Assembly (NCBI RefSeq): GCF_003851545.1
Contig: NZ_BHVX01000013.1
Span: forward strand, 84,110 to 148,109
Origin: Ralstonia sp. SET104
GTDB taxonomy: Bacteria; Pseudomonadota; Gammaproteobacteria; Burkholderiales; Burkholderiaceae
Direction: 5' to 3'
DNA length: 64,000 bases
The position numbers and the translations under genes are program-made. Each line of letters starts with the position of its first letter. Within the stretch, counting starts at the first letter, position 1. Under the pieces are notes generated by a model. It ran no database searches, was not told the DNA's origin, and was given only the letters and a program-made list of their open reading frames with translations. Of the stretch, positions 9,700 to 17,421 are shown piece by piece.

Positions 9700-10374
9700 T
9701 TAGAAAAGATCCATGATGCGCCAGTTGCGCGCGGCTGCGAGGTTGCGCAGCGTGTCGTCGGGGTTGGTGGCCACCGGGTCGGTCACTTCTTCCAGCAGCG
9801 GCACGTCGTTGGCCGAATCGCTGTAGAAGGTGCTGCGCTCGAAGTCGCTCCAGCCGCGGCCCATGTTGGCCAGCCACTCGTGCACGCGCGCGACCTTGCC
9901 TTCGCGGAAACTCGGCGTGCCGGCCACGTCGCCGGTAAAGGCGCTCTCGGGCGCGCCGTCGGCGGTGGCCGGTTCAGTGGCGATCAGATGATCGATGCCA
10001 AACGCCTGGGCAATCGGGCGGGTGACGAAGCTGTTGGTGGCGGTGACCACGCAGCACAGGTCGCCCGCTTCCAGATGTTTGTAGACCAGCGCTTGTGCCT
10101 GCGGTGTGATCTTGGGGCGGATCACGTCGTGCATGAACTCAGCGTGCCACTGGGCGAGCGTGTCGCGCGAGTGGGCGGCAAGCGGTGCCAGGGCAAAGCG
10201 CAGGAATGCGTGGATATCCAGCGTACCGGCCTTGTAGTCGGCATAGAACTGATCGTTCTTGCGCTGGTATTCGGACGCGTCCACCACGCCGCGGCGGATG
10301 AGGAAGCGTCCCCACTCGTGGTCGCTGTCGGTGGGGATGAGGGTGTGATCGAGGTCGAAGAGGGCCAGATTCAT
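9700..10374 (-). CDS. HAD-IB family phosphatase (SerB-like)
   Basis: Haloacid dehalogenase superfamily hydrolase of 224 residues. Motif I is LALFDLDHTLIPTDSD (nucleophile Asp plus Asp), motif II is VVTATNSFVTRPIA, a conserved lysine lies in REGKVARV, and the acidic motif is YSDSANDVPLLEEV. These features fit the HAD-IB/PSPase-like group (phosphoserine, histidinol or small phosphomonoesters). The substrate is unknown. It lies between hda and pcnB on the same strand. Confidence 0.88.
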   Translation of the reverse strand: MNLALFDLDHTLIPTDSDHEWGRFLIRRGVVDASEYQRKNDQFYADYKAGTLDIHAFLRFALAPLAAHSRDTLAQWHAEFMHDVIRPKITPQAQALVYKHLEAGDLCCVVTATNSFVTRPIAQAFGIDHLIATEPATADGAPESAFTGDVAGTPSFREGKVARVHEWLANMGRGWSDFERSTFYSDSANDVPLLEEVTDPVATNPDDTLRNLAAARNWRIMDLF

Positions 10375-10426
10375 GGGCGGCGATTTTACCCGAAGGTGAC
10401 GTCACCAGCCGCGACGGCCATCGCAT

Positions 10427-11128
10427 TCACTTCATTAACGCGAGCATGTCGCGCACGAGCGGCAGGGTGACGGCGCGCTTGCGGGCGAGCGAATAGGTGT
10501 CGAGGGCGTCCAGCAGGGCCATCAGGCTCGGCATGTCGCGATAAGAGTGCGTCACAAGCCACTGGGGAACGTCGGCCGAAAGCTGCATGCCGCGTTCACG
10601 GGCGGCCTGGCGCAGGGCTCCAACCTTGTCGGCGTCGGATAACGGGCGTAACCAGTAGACCAAGCCCCAGCCCAGGCGCGTGCGCAGGTCCTCGCGCAGC
10701 GGCATCGACATGGGGGCAACTGCCCCGGCGATGGCGATGGCGGCATGTGGGTGCGCGCGCACTTCATTGACGAGGTTGAACACAGCAATCTGTGCCCATT
10801 CGTCCAGTCGCTCCGCGTCGTCGATGGTCCAGACGGTGATGGTCGGGTCGAATTCGAAGGCTTCGGGCGGGGCGTCGGGTTCCAGCGTGCGGACTTCGTA
10901 GCCACCGGCTTCGGTCTGGGCGCAGATGGCCTGCAGCAGATGGCTGCGGCCGCTGCCCTCTTCACCCCAGAGGTAGACGAGGCGGTCGGTTGCGGTGCCG
11001 TCCACCACCTGCGGAATCAGGGCGCGCAGGCGCAGCACCGCCTCTTCGTTGCCGGTGGCGACGAAGTTGTCGAAGGTCGGGGCGGGCGTCGCACCGAGTT
11101 CGAGCGGGAGCTGTTCGGGTGTGGCCAT
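10427..11128 (-). CDS. hda: DnaA regulatory inactivator Hda
   Basis: Small AAA+ DnaA homologue that, with the DNA-loaded beta clamp, stimulates hydrolysis of DnaA-bound ATP and prevents re-initiation. The 233-residue protein begins with a clamp-binding-like segment (PEQLPLELG), then a degenerate P-loop region (LYLWGEEGSGRSHLLQAI), Walker B-like VWTIDDAERLD and a sensor region. It lacks the DnaA helix-turn-helix domain, as expected. It starts a minus-strand run leading into the HAD phosphatase and pcnB. Confidence 0.93.
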   Translation of the reverse strand: MATPEQLPLELGATPAPTFDNFVATGNEEAVLRLRALIPQVVDGTATDRLVYLWGEEGSGRSHLLQAICAQTEAGGYEVRTLEPDAPPEAFEFDPTITVWTIDDAERLDEWAQIAVFNLVNEVRAHPHAAIAIAGAVAPMSMPLREDLRTRLGWGLVYWLRPLSDADKVGALRQAARERGMQLSADVPQWLVTHSYRDMPSLMALLDALDTYSLARKRAVTLPLVRDMLALMK

Positions 11129-11183
11129 GAAACGTGAGGCGGCGGATGAGTCGCAGTTGGCTCGCGGTTAGTTCGCAGTTGGC

Positions 11184-12254
11184 TTATTCGCGGTACAGCT
11201 TGCTGCCCAGATAGAGCTGGCGAATCTGCCGCAAACCGACCAGCAGCACCGCGCTGATCGGTAGGGCCAGCAGGATACCGAAAAATCCGAACAATTGGCC
11301 AAAAGCCAGCAAGGCGAGGATGACCGCCAGCGGATGCAAGCCGATGCGTTCGCCCACCAGGCGCGGCGTCAGATAGAAGCTTTCCAGGAACTGGCCAATG
11401 CCATAGACCACCGCCACCGCCAGCAGGCCGTACAGGTTGCCGAACTGCAGCAGCGCTGACAGGATCGCCAGCGTCAGGCCCACGCCAAAGCCGATGTAAG
11501 GAATGAACACGGCCAGCCCCGTGAAGATGCCCACCGGCAGCGCCACGTCAAAACCTGCCAGCGCCAGGCCCGCCGAGTAATACACCGCCAGCACCAGCAT
11601 CACGATGACCTGGCCGCGCAGGTATTGGGAGAGCAAGCCGTCGGTCTCGGCCGCCAGCTCGCGCGTCTTGGGCAACCAGCGACGCGGCACAGCGGTCTCG
11701 ATGCGGCGCATGAGCATGTTCCAGTCCATCAGCAGGTAGAACATGACGATCGGCACCAGGAAGAAGATGCCCAGCACCTGCGCGGCCGCCGAGCCCGACA
11801 CGCGCAAGTAGGTCAGCGCCCGAGCCATCACATCGTCCGGACTGGCGGCGAGCTGCTCGGTCAACAGCTTGCGCAGGCCGGGGAAATCCAGGCTGACATG
11901 CAGGCCCATATCGGCCAGCTTGGGCGAGAGGAACGCGTTGAGCTTGGCCAGCATGGCCGGCAATTGCTCGCGGATGGCCGGAATCTCCCGCTGCAGCACG
12001 GCCAGGATCAGCAGCATCAACGCCACACCCACCACCGTCAGCACCAGGATCATCAAAAACACCCCCAGCACGCGCGGCACGCGGCGGCGCTGCAGCCATT
12101 CGACACCTGGGTGCAGGATGTACGACAGGATGAACGCGAAGACGAAGGGCGTGAGCGTGGGCGCCAGCGCCTTGAGCAGCGCCAGAAAGACAAGCGCCAC
12201 GGCGATCCAGGCGAGCGTGCGCTTGGTTTCCTGCGACAGCACGGGGGCGTTCAT
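11184..12254 (-). CDS. AI-2E transporter family / PerM-type permease
   Basis: Integral membrane protein of 356 residues with about seven hydrophobic segments: a paired N-terminal block, a long amphipathic periplasmic-type domain (REQLPAMLAKLNAFLSPKLADMGLHV) and a C-terminal block ending in FGQLFGFFGILLALPISAVLLVGLRQI. This is the PF01594 family, which includes TqsA and PerM. The substrate is unproven and AI-2 export should not be assumed. It is divergent from purM and 55 bp upstream of hda, an arrangement common in beta-proteobacteria. Confidence 0.88.
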   Translation of the reverse strand: MNAPVLSQETKRTLAWIAVALVFLALLKALAPTLTPFVFAFILSYILHPGVEWLQRRRVPRVLGVFLMILVLTVVGVALMLLILAVLQREIPAIREQLPAMLAKLNAFLSPKLADMGLHVSLDFPGLRKLLTEQLAASPDDVMARALTYLRVSGSAAAQVLGIFFLVPIVMFYLLMDWNMLMRRIETAVPRRWLPKTRELAAETDGLLSQYLRGQVIVMLVLAVYYSAGLALAGFDVALPVGIFTGLAVFIPYIGFGVGLTLAILSALLQFGNLYGLLAVAVVYGIGQFLESFYLTPRLVGERIGLHPLAVILALLAFGQLFGFFGILLALPISAVLLVGLRQIRQLYLGSKLYRE

Positions 12255-12419
12255 GAGGGGGCGATGGTTCCGATTGCGGGTGGATGAGTCGGAAAAGCAG
12301 CCATCGGGCAGGCCGCATCCGGTAAAATTGCGATTTTACTGGACCGGCGGGTCCATTTTTGATGACTTCCCGCTGCCGTCTGGTCTTCCTTACCGGTTTT
12401 TTTCTATTCAGACGTCAGT

Positions 12420-13469
12420 ATGAGCGCTTCCGAAACCCCATCCGCAGGCCTGTCTTACCGTGACGCGGGCGTCGACATCGAGGCGGGTGACGCCCTGGTC
12501 GACCGCATCAAGCCATTTGCCAAGCGCACCATGCGCGAAGGCGTGCTGGGCGGCATCGGCGGCTTCGGCGCGCTGTTCGAGTTGTCCAAGAAGTATCAGG
12601 AGCCGGTGCTGGTGTCCGGCACCGACGGCGTGGGCACCAAGCTCAAGCTCGCGTTTGCACTGAACCGCCACGACACGGTCGGCCAGGATCTGGTCGCCAT
12701 GAGCGTGAACGACATCCTGGTGCAGGGCGCCGAGCCGCTGTTCTTCCTCGACTACTTTGCCTGCGGCAAGCTGGATGTGGACACCGCCGCCACCGTCGTC
12801 AAGGGCATCGCCCAGGGCTGCGAGTTGGCCGGTTGCGCGCTGATCGGCGGCGAAACGGCCGAAATGCCGAGCATGTACCCCGACGGCGAATACGACCTGG
12901 CCGGCTTTGCCGTTGGCGCGGTTGAAAAGCGCAAGATCATCGACGGCACGACCATTGCCGAGGGCGACGTGGTGCTGGGCCTGGCTTCGTCGGGCGCGCA
13001 TTCGAACGGCTACTCGCTGGTGCGCAAGATCATCGAGGTGTCGCGTCCGGACCTGAACGCCGACTTCCACGGCCAGCGCCTGCAGGACGCCATCATGGCG
13101 CCGACGCGCATCTACGTGAAGCCGCTGCTGTCGCTGATCGAAAAGCTGCCGGTCAAGGGCATGGCGCACATCACCGGCGGCGGTTTGACCGAAAACGTGC
13201 CGCGTGTGCTGCAAGACAACCTGACCGCTGTGCTGCACAAGGATGCATGGACGTTGCCGCCGCTGTTCCAGTGGCTGCAAAAGGCCGGTAACGTGGCCGA
13301 TGACGAAATGCACCGTGTGTTCAACTGTGGCATCGGCATGGTGGTGATCGTCTCGGCGGCCGATGCGCAGGCGGCCATCGCGCACCTGGAAAACGCTGGC
13401 GAGGCGGTCTACCAGATCGGCGAGATCCGCGCCCGCCAAGGCGGCGAAGCACAGACGATCGTGGTCTGA
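12420..13469 (+). CDS. purM: Phosphoribosylformylglycinamidine cyclo-ligase (AIR synthetase)
   Basis: Fifth step of de novo purine synthesis, ATP-dependent closure of FGAM to AIR. The 349-residue protein shows the N-terminal motif [37 protein letters not shown] (ATP and substrate site), [30 protein letters not shown] and [16 protein letters not shown]. It matches family length. It is monocistronic, divergent from the PerM-like gene, and ends just before a strong terminator. Confidence 0.98.
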   Translation: MSASETPSAGLSYRDAGVDIEAGDALVDRIKPFAKRTMREGVLGGIGGFGALFELSKKYQEPVLVSGTDGVGTKLKLAFALNRHDTVGQDLVAMSVNDILVQGAEPLFFLDYFACGKLDVDTAATVVKGIAQGCELAGCALIGGETAEMPSMYPDGEYDLAGFAVGAVEKRKIIDGTTIAEGDVVLGLASSGAHSNGYSLVRKIIEVSRPDLNADFHGQRLQDAIMAPTRIYVKPLLSLIEKLPVKGMAHITGGGLTENVPRVLQDNLTAVLHKDAWTLPPLFQWLQKAGNVADDEMHRVFNCGIGMVVIVSAADAQAAIAHLENAGEAVYQIGEIRARQGGEAQTIVV

Positions 13470-13496
13470 CGATCTGACACGAAGTTCGCACCCAAC

Positions 13497-13528
13497 AAAA
13501 AACCGCCGATGTGTTCGGCGGTTTTTTT
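13497..13528. terminator. Bidirectional rho-independent terminator (purM / lipoprotein gene)
   Basis: A 9-bp perfect stem (AACCGCCGA / TCGGCGGTT) with a 5-nt loop is preceded by A-runs and followed by T-runs. It sits between the convergent ends of purM (13469) and the lipoprotein gene (13550) and can serve both strands. Confidence 0.93.
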
Positions 13529-13549
13529 ATGCGCGTCGTTGTGCGGGGC

Positions 13550-13987
13550 TTACTTCAGCGGCACGTATTCGCCGCTTGCCGGGTCATCCTTCTGTAGCGC
13601 GCCGGTGCTCTTGTCGATCAGCAACGTGACCACGTGCGGCGCCGTGTTCGGATCGCCTCCACACGCCGGGGTGTGGTTTTCCAGCACCTCGACGTTGTAG
13701 TGCATGTCGTCTTCCTGGCTGGCCATGAACGACAGGCAATCGGTCGACAGGCTGGTCAGCTTGTATTTCTCAATGGCGGCGCGGGCGATGTCCACCGCCT
13801 CGGCTTGCTCGGCCTCGCTGAGGGCAGAAGCGCTGGCGGCGGGAGCCGCAGGTGTGCTCGCGGGCGCCGGGTTGGGCGCGGAAGCAGGGGCAGATGGCGG
13901 CGCGGCGGGCTTCTGTGTGTCGCCGGAACGGCCGCAGCCCGCCAGCGCAACGGTGGCGAGCACGGCAAGAAACAGGGGTTTGATCAT
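13550..13987 (-). CDS. Predicted lipoprotein of unknown function
   Basis: A 145-residue protein with a lipoprotein signal peptide (MIKPLFLAVLATVALAGC, lipobox LAGC with lipidated Cys18). A Pro/Ala-rich linker of about 40 residues follows, then a folded C-terminal part of about 90 residues with two cysteines (STDCLSF and HTPACGG) and VTLLIDKSTGALQKDD. No known domain is recognised. The linker and signal suggest anchoring in the outer or inner membrane facing the periplasm. It shares the terminator with purM. Confidence 0.75.
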   Translation of the reverse strand: MIKPLFLAVLATVALAGCGRSGDTQKPAAPPSAPASAPNPAPASTPAAPAASASALSEAEQAEAVDIARAAIEKYKLTSLSTDCLSFMASQEDDMHYNVEVLENHTPACGGDPNTAPHVVTLLIDKSTGALQKDDPASGEYVPLK

Positions 13988-14025
13988 GGCGCGCAGGGCG
14001 TGTGTTCGAAGTCAAGACCGCGACT

Positions 14026-14289
14026 TTACCCGGAATGCGTCGATCTTTTCCACGCCGCATACGCCTGTGGCATGCACACCGCGCAGGGCCGGTAGCCGGC
14101 GGCTTGCGCGTCCGCCGCGTTCAGAAAGAACACGCGGTGGCGCACATAACCGCCGCGCGCGATGGCCTGGCGTGCGGCGGGGCAGTCGAGCCGACCGTAG
14201 ATGCGCGCACGCCGATGCCCGCCCAGTGTGCCGGGCACGGCGCTTTCATAGGGCCCGCCGCTGGCGCCGATGCGTGTCCACGTTTTCAC
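14026..14289 (-). CDS. Stand-alone Ada-type metal-binding domain protein
   Basis: An 87-residue protein resembling the N-terminal zinc domain of Ada without the AraC or methyltransferase parts. It has YGRLDCPAARQAI (Cys36), the Ada-like VFFLNAADAQAAGYRP and the CAVC pair (Cys69, Cys72). That gives three cysteines at Ada-like spacing; a fourth ligand might be one of the His residues (His25, His51). Similar short proteins occur in Burkholderiales. It follows ada by 25 bp and is probably co-transcribed. Whether it repairs methylphosphotriesters, binds zinc only, or helps the degenerate Ada next door is unknown. Confidence 0.75.
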   Translation of the reverse strand: MKTWTRIGASGGPYESAVPGTLGGHRRARIYGRLDCPAARQAIARGGYVRHRVFFLNAADAQAAGYRPCAVCMPQAYAAWKRSTHSG

Positions 14290-14314
14290 GTGGCCTCATG
14301 CCCTTCATGGCCCT

Positions 14315-15400
14315 TCATGCGGCGGATTGCGCCTCGCGCTCCAGCAGCGCCAGTTTGCGCTCCACGCCCCAGCGATAGCCCGAGGCGCTGCCATCGCGAC
14401 GGATCACGCGATGGCACGGGATCGCCACCGCAATGTGGTTGGCCGCGCAGGCCTGCGCCACCGCCCGCACCGCCTTGGGCGCGCCGATGCGTGCGGCAAT
14501 CTCGGCGTAGCTGGTGGTGCTGCCGGGCGGCACTTCGCGCAGGGCTTGCCACACGCGCTCCTGGAACGCGGTGCCGCGCACATCCAGGGGCAAATCCAAC
14601 CCGATAGACGGCGCTTCGATCAGCCCCACCACCTTGGCAACGAGCGCTTCAAAGCCCGCATCGCCACCGATGAGTTCCGCCTTGCGGAAGGTGTCCTGCA
14701 GATCGCGCACGAGCGCGTCGGGGTCGTTGCCCATCAGGATTGCGCAGATGCCGCGGTCGCTTTGCGCCACCAGGATCGAGCCGAGTGAGCATTCGCCCAC
14801 CGCAAAGCGGATCGTGGACTGCGCGCCGCCCGCACGATAGCGGCTGGCCGTCATGCCGAGCACGTTGTCCGAGGCTTCGTAGAAGCGGCTGCTAGCGTTG
14901 AAGCCGGCGTCGTAGATGGCCTCGGTGACGGTGCTGCCGCGCCCTAACTGCGTGCGCAGTTTGCGGGCGCGGTGCGCATCGGCGTAAGCCTTGGGCGTCA
15001 GCCCCGTGACGCTCTTGAACAGGCGGTGGAAGTGATACGGACTCAGGCCGGCGTCTTGCGCGAGCGCGTCAAGCGTGGGCGGAGTGTCGGCAGCCTCGAT
15101 ACGGCGGCACGCTTGTGCGACGAGCGCGGTTTGCTGCGCGCGCACTGTGGTCTGGTCGGGGCCGGCGCGGCGGCTCGGGCGGTAGCCGGCGGCCTCGGCA
15201 TCGGCGGGTGTGTCGAAGAATTCGACGTTTTCGGGGCGCGGCAGGCGCGATGGGCTGCTCGGCTGGCAATACACGCCGGTGGTCTTCACGGCATAGACGA
15301 ATTGCCCGTCGGCGCGGGCATCGCGCGCAAGCACGCGAGCCCAGCGCGGGTCGTGTATGACGGAGGTGGTGTCCGATACGGTGCGGGTGGCGGTTTGCAT
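14315..15400 (-). CDS. ada: Ada: AraC-type regulator / O6-methylguanine-DNA methyltransferase with degenerate zinc site
   Basis: Ada accepts methyl groups from DNA phosphotriesters and O6-methylguanine and then activates alkylation-repair genes. The 361-residue protein has an N-terminal Ada domain (about 14-82), an AraC helix-turn-helix (about 95-190: LSPYHFHRLFKSVTGLTPKAYADAHR) and a C-terminal methyltransferase with active-site Cys329 in IPCHRV. Odd: the zinc ligands expected at E. coli C38, C42, C69 and C72 are here Cys45, Ser49, Ser76 and Ala79, at identical spacing. Only the methyl-acceptor cysteine is kept. I checked these codons on the DNA (tgc, agc, agc, gcc). An Ada box lies upstream and the stand-alone Ada-like gene downstream. 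Confidence 0.93.
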   Translation of the reverse strand: MQTATRTVSDTTSVIHDPRWARVLARDARADGQFVYAVKTTGVYCQPSSPSRLPRPENVEFFDTPADAEAAGYRPSRRAGPDQTTVRAQQTALVAQACRRIEAADTPPTLDALAQDAGLSPYHFHRLFKSVTGLTPKAYADAHRARKLRTQLGRGSTVTEAIYDAGFNASSRFYEASDNVLGMTASRYRAGGAQSTIRFAVGECSLGSILVAQSDRGICAILMGNDPDALVRDLQDTFRKAELIGGDAGFEALVAKVVGLIEAPSIGLDLPLDVRGTAFQERVWQALREVPPGSTTSYAEIAARIGAPKAVRAVAQACAANHIAVAIPCHRVIRRDGSASGYRWGVERKLALLEREAQSAA

Positions 15401-15466
15401 GGCGTCATCCAGTGGACTGCGATGACTGTACTGTAGGTGCGGGGCTCGGCCGGGGCACTCCGGGTC

Positions 15467-15479
15467 TTGCGGTCAAATT
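15467..15479 (-). promoter_or_regulatory. Ada box upstream of ada
   Basis: On the minus strand the sequence reads AAT-TTGACC-GCAA, which fits the E. coli Ada operator (A box AAT, six bases, B box GCAA). Its GCAA ends 66 bases before the ada start codon. It is part of a 26-base segment (15455-15480) repeated with four differences upstream of the 2OG oxygenase-alkB-alkA operon (28711-28736). Two overlapping TACAGT -10 candidates (15435-15425) follow and no good -35 is seen, as expected for an activator-dependent promoter. Confidence 0.72.
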
Positions 15480-15495
15480 CGGGGCACTGCTTGCG

Positions 15496-16413
15496 TCACT
15501 TGCCGGCGGATGTTTCGGGCTGATCGGCGCGTGCAGCAGCTAGGTTGGCGGCGATCCGCTTGGCGCTTGCGGATTCGGGCGGCAGCAGCCGGTAAAGGTG
15601 CTCCCACTGGGCGATTGCGTCTTTCGCGTCACCACGCTCGACTGCGGCGGAGGCGGCCAGGGCGAGCGCCTTGGGCTCGTCCGGATCGGCCTTGAGCGCG
15701 AGGCGGATTTGCTCGGTGGGCGGACCGGCGAGGACGCCGTCCTGCGCGGTGGCGAGCGCGTCGGCGTAATCGGCGCGCAAGCTGGCGACGTCGGGGGCCA
15801 GTGCCACCGCCTTCGCGTAAGCGGCGATGGCATCGGCTGGACGCTCCATTGTGCTGTAGGACCGCGCGAGCAGTGCCCAGCCGGGTGCATCGTCTGGCGT
15901 GTCGTGCAGCCGCTGTGCGAGGCTGTTGACCATCGATTCGATCTGCGCCTTGTCCCCAACCCGTCCACCCGTGTGATCGCCGCGGGCGGCGGTCATCATG
16001 TCGCCTGGCATCCAGAGCGAGGTGGGCTTGCCCAGGTGTTGGTAGAGCAGCACGGCGGCGGTGGGCAACGCAGCCAGCAGCAGTGCGGCAAGCACGACAG
16101 GGCGGCGGTCGGGTCGGGCCTGTGCGATGGCGGCGGTGCCGGTGTCAGCCGTATCGTCCAGCAGCCGCTGGCCGAGCTCCGCGCGTGCGCGCGCGTGATC
16201 GGCGGCATCAATCGCGCCAGTGTGGAGGTCGGCATCCAATTCGCGCAGTTGGTCTTGGTACCACCGGACCATCTGGTTGCGCGCGGTTGGGCGTTGGAGC
16301 GCCGTATCGCCAATATGGCTGCGCGGATGTCGCAGCAGCGGCGTCAGCAGGACTGCCATGGTGATGGCTGTCAGGGCGGCTGCCAGCAGCCAGAACAGGG
16401 TTATCACGGTCAT
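15496..16413 (-). CDS. ccmI: Cytochrome c maturation protein CcmI
   Basis: Membrane-anchored chaperone that presents apocytochrome c to the haem-ligation complex. The 305-residue protein has two membrane segments (about 5-25 and 105-125), a leucine-zipper-like cytoplasmic loop (MVRWYQDQLRELDADL) and a periplasmic TPR region (GWALLARSYSTMERPADAIAAYAKAVALAP). Its ATG overlaps the ccmH stop as ATGA. It is the last gene of the ccm run, about 95 bp before ada. Confidence 0.92.
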   Translation of the reverse strand: MTVITLFWLLAAALTAITMAVLLTPLLRHPRSHIGDTALQRPTARNQMVRWYQDQLRELDADLHTGAIDAADHARARAELGQRLLDDTADTGTAAIAQARPDRRPVVLAALLLAALPTAAVLLYQHLGKPTSLWMPGDMMTAARGDHTGGRVGDKAQIESMVNSLAQRLHDTPDDAPGWALLARSYSTMERPADAIAAYAKAVALAPDVASLRADYADALATAQDGVLAGPPTEQIRLALKADPDEPKALALAASAAVERGDAKDAIAQWEHLYRLLPPESASAKRIAANLAAARADQPETSAGK

Positions 16414-16886
16414 GGGCGCGTGTCTTCTGGTGATGATGCAAGCAGGGCGGCGAGGCGCGCTTGCGCGTCAGAGTCCAACGGCTCTATCTCAGCGGTGGCG
16501 GACGTTGCTCGCTTGCGGGACGACGCGATGCCAAACACCACCGCCACCAGCAGCAGCGCGGGGCCAAACCACAGCAGATACGTCAGCGGCTTGACGGGCG
16601 GCCGGTAAAGGACGAAATCGCCATAGCGCTGAACGAGGTAGTCCTTGACGGCGTCGTCGGTGGCGCCGTCACGCAATTGTTCGCGAATCTGGCGGCGCAG
16701 GTCGACAGCCAAGTCGGCGTTTGAGTCGGCCAGGGTCTGGTTCTGGCAGACGAGGCAGCGCAGTTGCTCCGACAGCGTGTGGACCCGCGTGTCGAGATCG
16801 ACGTCGGCCGCTGCGGCAAAGGCGTGCATCTGCAACGCGAACGCGGTGACGCCAGCGGCAACGAGGGCAGCCAGTTGCTTACGCAT
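16410..16886 (-). CDS. ccmH: Cytochrome c maturation protein CcmH
   Basis: Periplasmic thiol oxidoreductase acting on apocytochrome c cysteines before haem attachment. The 158-residue protein has a signal sequence, the LRCLVCQNQTLADSNADLA motif (Cys44 and Cys47), and a C-terminal membrane anchor (LTYLLWFGPALLLVAVVFGIA). The ATG at 16886 gives the correct signal peptide; the longer upstream frame is antisense shadow. It overlaps ccmG by 8 bp and ccmI by 4 bp. CcmH and CcmI are separate here, not fused as in E. coli. Confidence 0.95.
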   Translation of the reverse strand: MRKQLAALVAAGVTAFALQMHAFAAAADVDLDTRVHTLSEQLRCLVCQNQTLADSNADLAVDLRRQIREQLRDGATDDAVKDYLVQRYGDFVLYRPPVKPLTYLLWFGPALLLVAVVFGIASSRKRATSATAEIEPLDSDAQARLAALLASSPEDTRP

Positions 16887-17421
16887 GACCACCTTCCTGT
16901 TCCAGTTGCTGCAGAAGCGGCTCGATCTTGCGTTCCATGGAGTCGGCCGTGACGGGGCCGACCTGCCGATAGCGCACCACGCCGGCGCGGTCGATGATGA
17001 AGGTTTCCGGCACCCCGTAGACGCCGTAGTCAATGCCGACCTTGCCGTCTGCGTCGATGAGCGAGGCGGCATACGGGTCGCCCATCTGCTTGAGCCACGC
17101 GCGTGCGGCGTCGGCGTCGTCCTTGTAATTCAATCCGTAGATGGGCACCCGCGATTGCTTGGCAAATGCGTTCAGCACGGCGTGTTCGGCACGGCAGGCG
17201 GTACACCACGACGCCCAGACGTTGAGCATCCAGACCTTGCCGCGCAGGTCTTGCGGCGTGAGCGTGCCGACAGCCGGTTCCAGCGCCGCCAGCTTGAACG
17301 CAGGTGCAGGCTTGCCGACCAGCGGCGAGGGCAACTCACGCGGATCACGTGACAGCCCTGCAGCCAGCGCAATCACCAGGACGAAGAACGCCGCCAGTGG
17401 CAGCATGTAACGCAGCTTCAC
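16879..17421 (-). CDS. ccmG: Thiol:disulfide interchange protein CcmG (DsbE)
   Basis: Membrane-tethered thioredoxin-like reductant for the cytochrome c maturation pathway, facing the periplasm. The 180-residue protein has one N-terminal membrane anchor and a thioredoxin fold with WCTAC (Cys73, Cys76). Later come the family features GLNYKDD and YGVYGVPETFIIDRAG with the cis-proline. The middle dipeptide TA replaces the more common VP or PT. It overlaps ccmF and ccmH by a few bases. Confidence 0.96.
   Translation of the reverse strand: MKLRYMLPLAAFFVLVIALAAGLSRDPRELPSPLVGKPAPAFKLAALEPAVGTLTPQDLRGKVWMLNVWASWCTACRAEHAVLNAFAKQSRVPIYGLNYKDDADAARAWLKQMGDPYAASLIDADGKVGIDYGVYGVPETFIIDRAGVVRYRQVGPVTADSMERKIEPLLQQLEQEGGHA

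Noticed and set aside
8146..10470. A 774-codon open frame on the plus strand, antisense to folK, pcnB and hda
   Set aside because: It has no recognisable domain and runs antisense to well-conserved genes. Long antisense frames are expected in DNA of this GC content.
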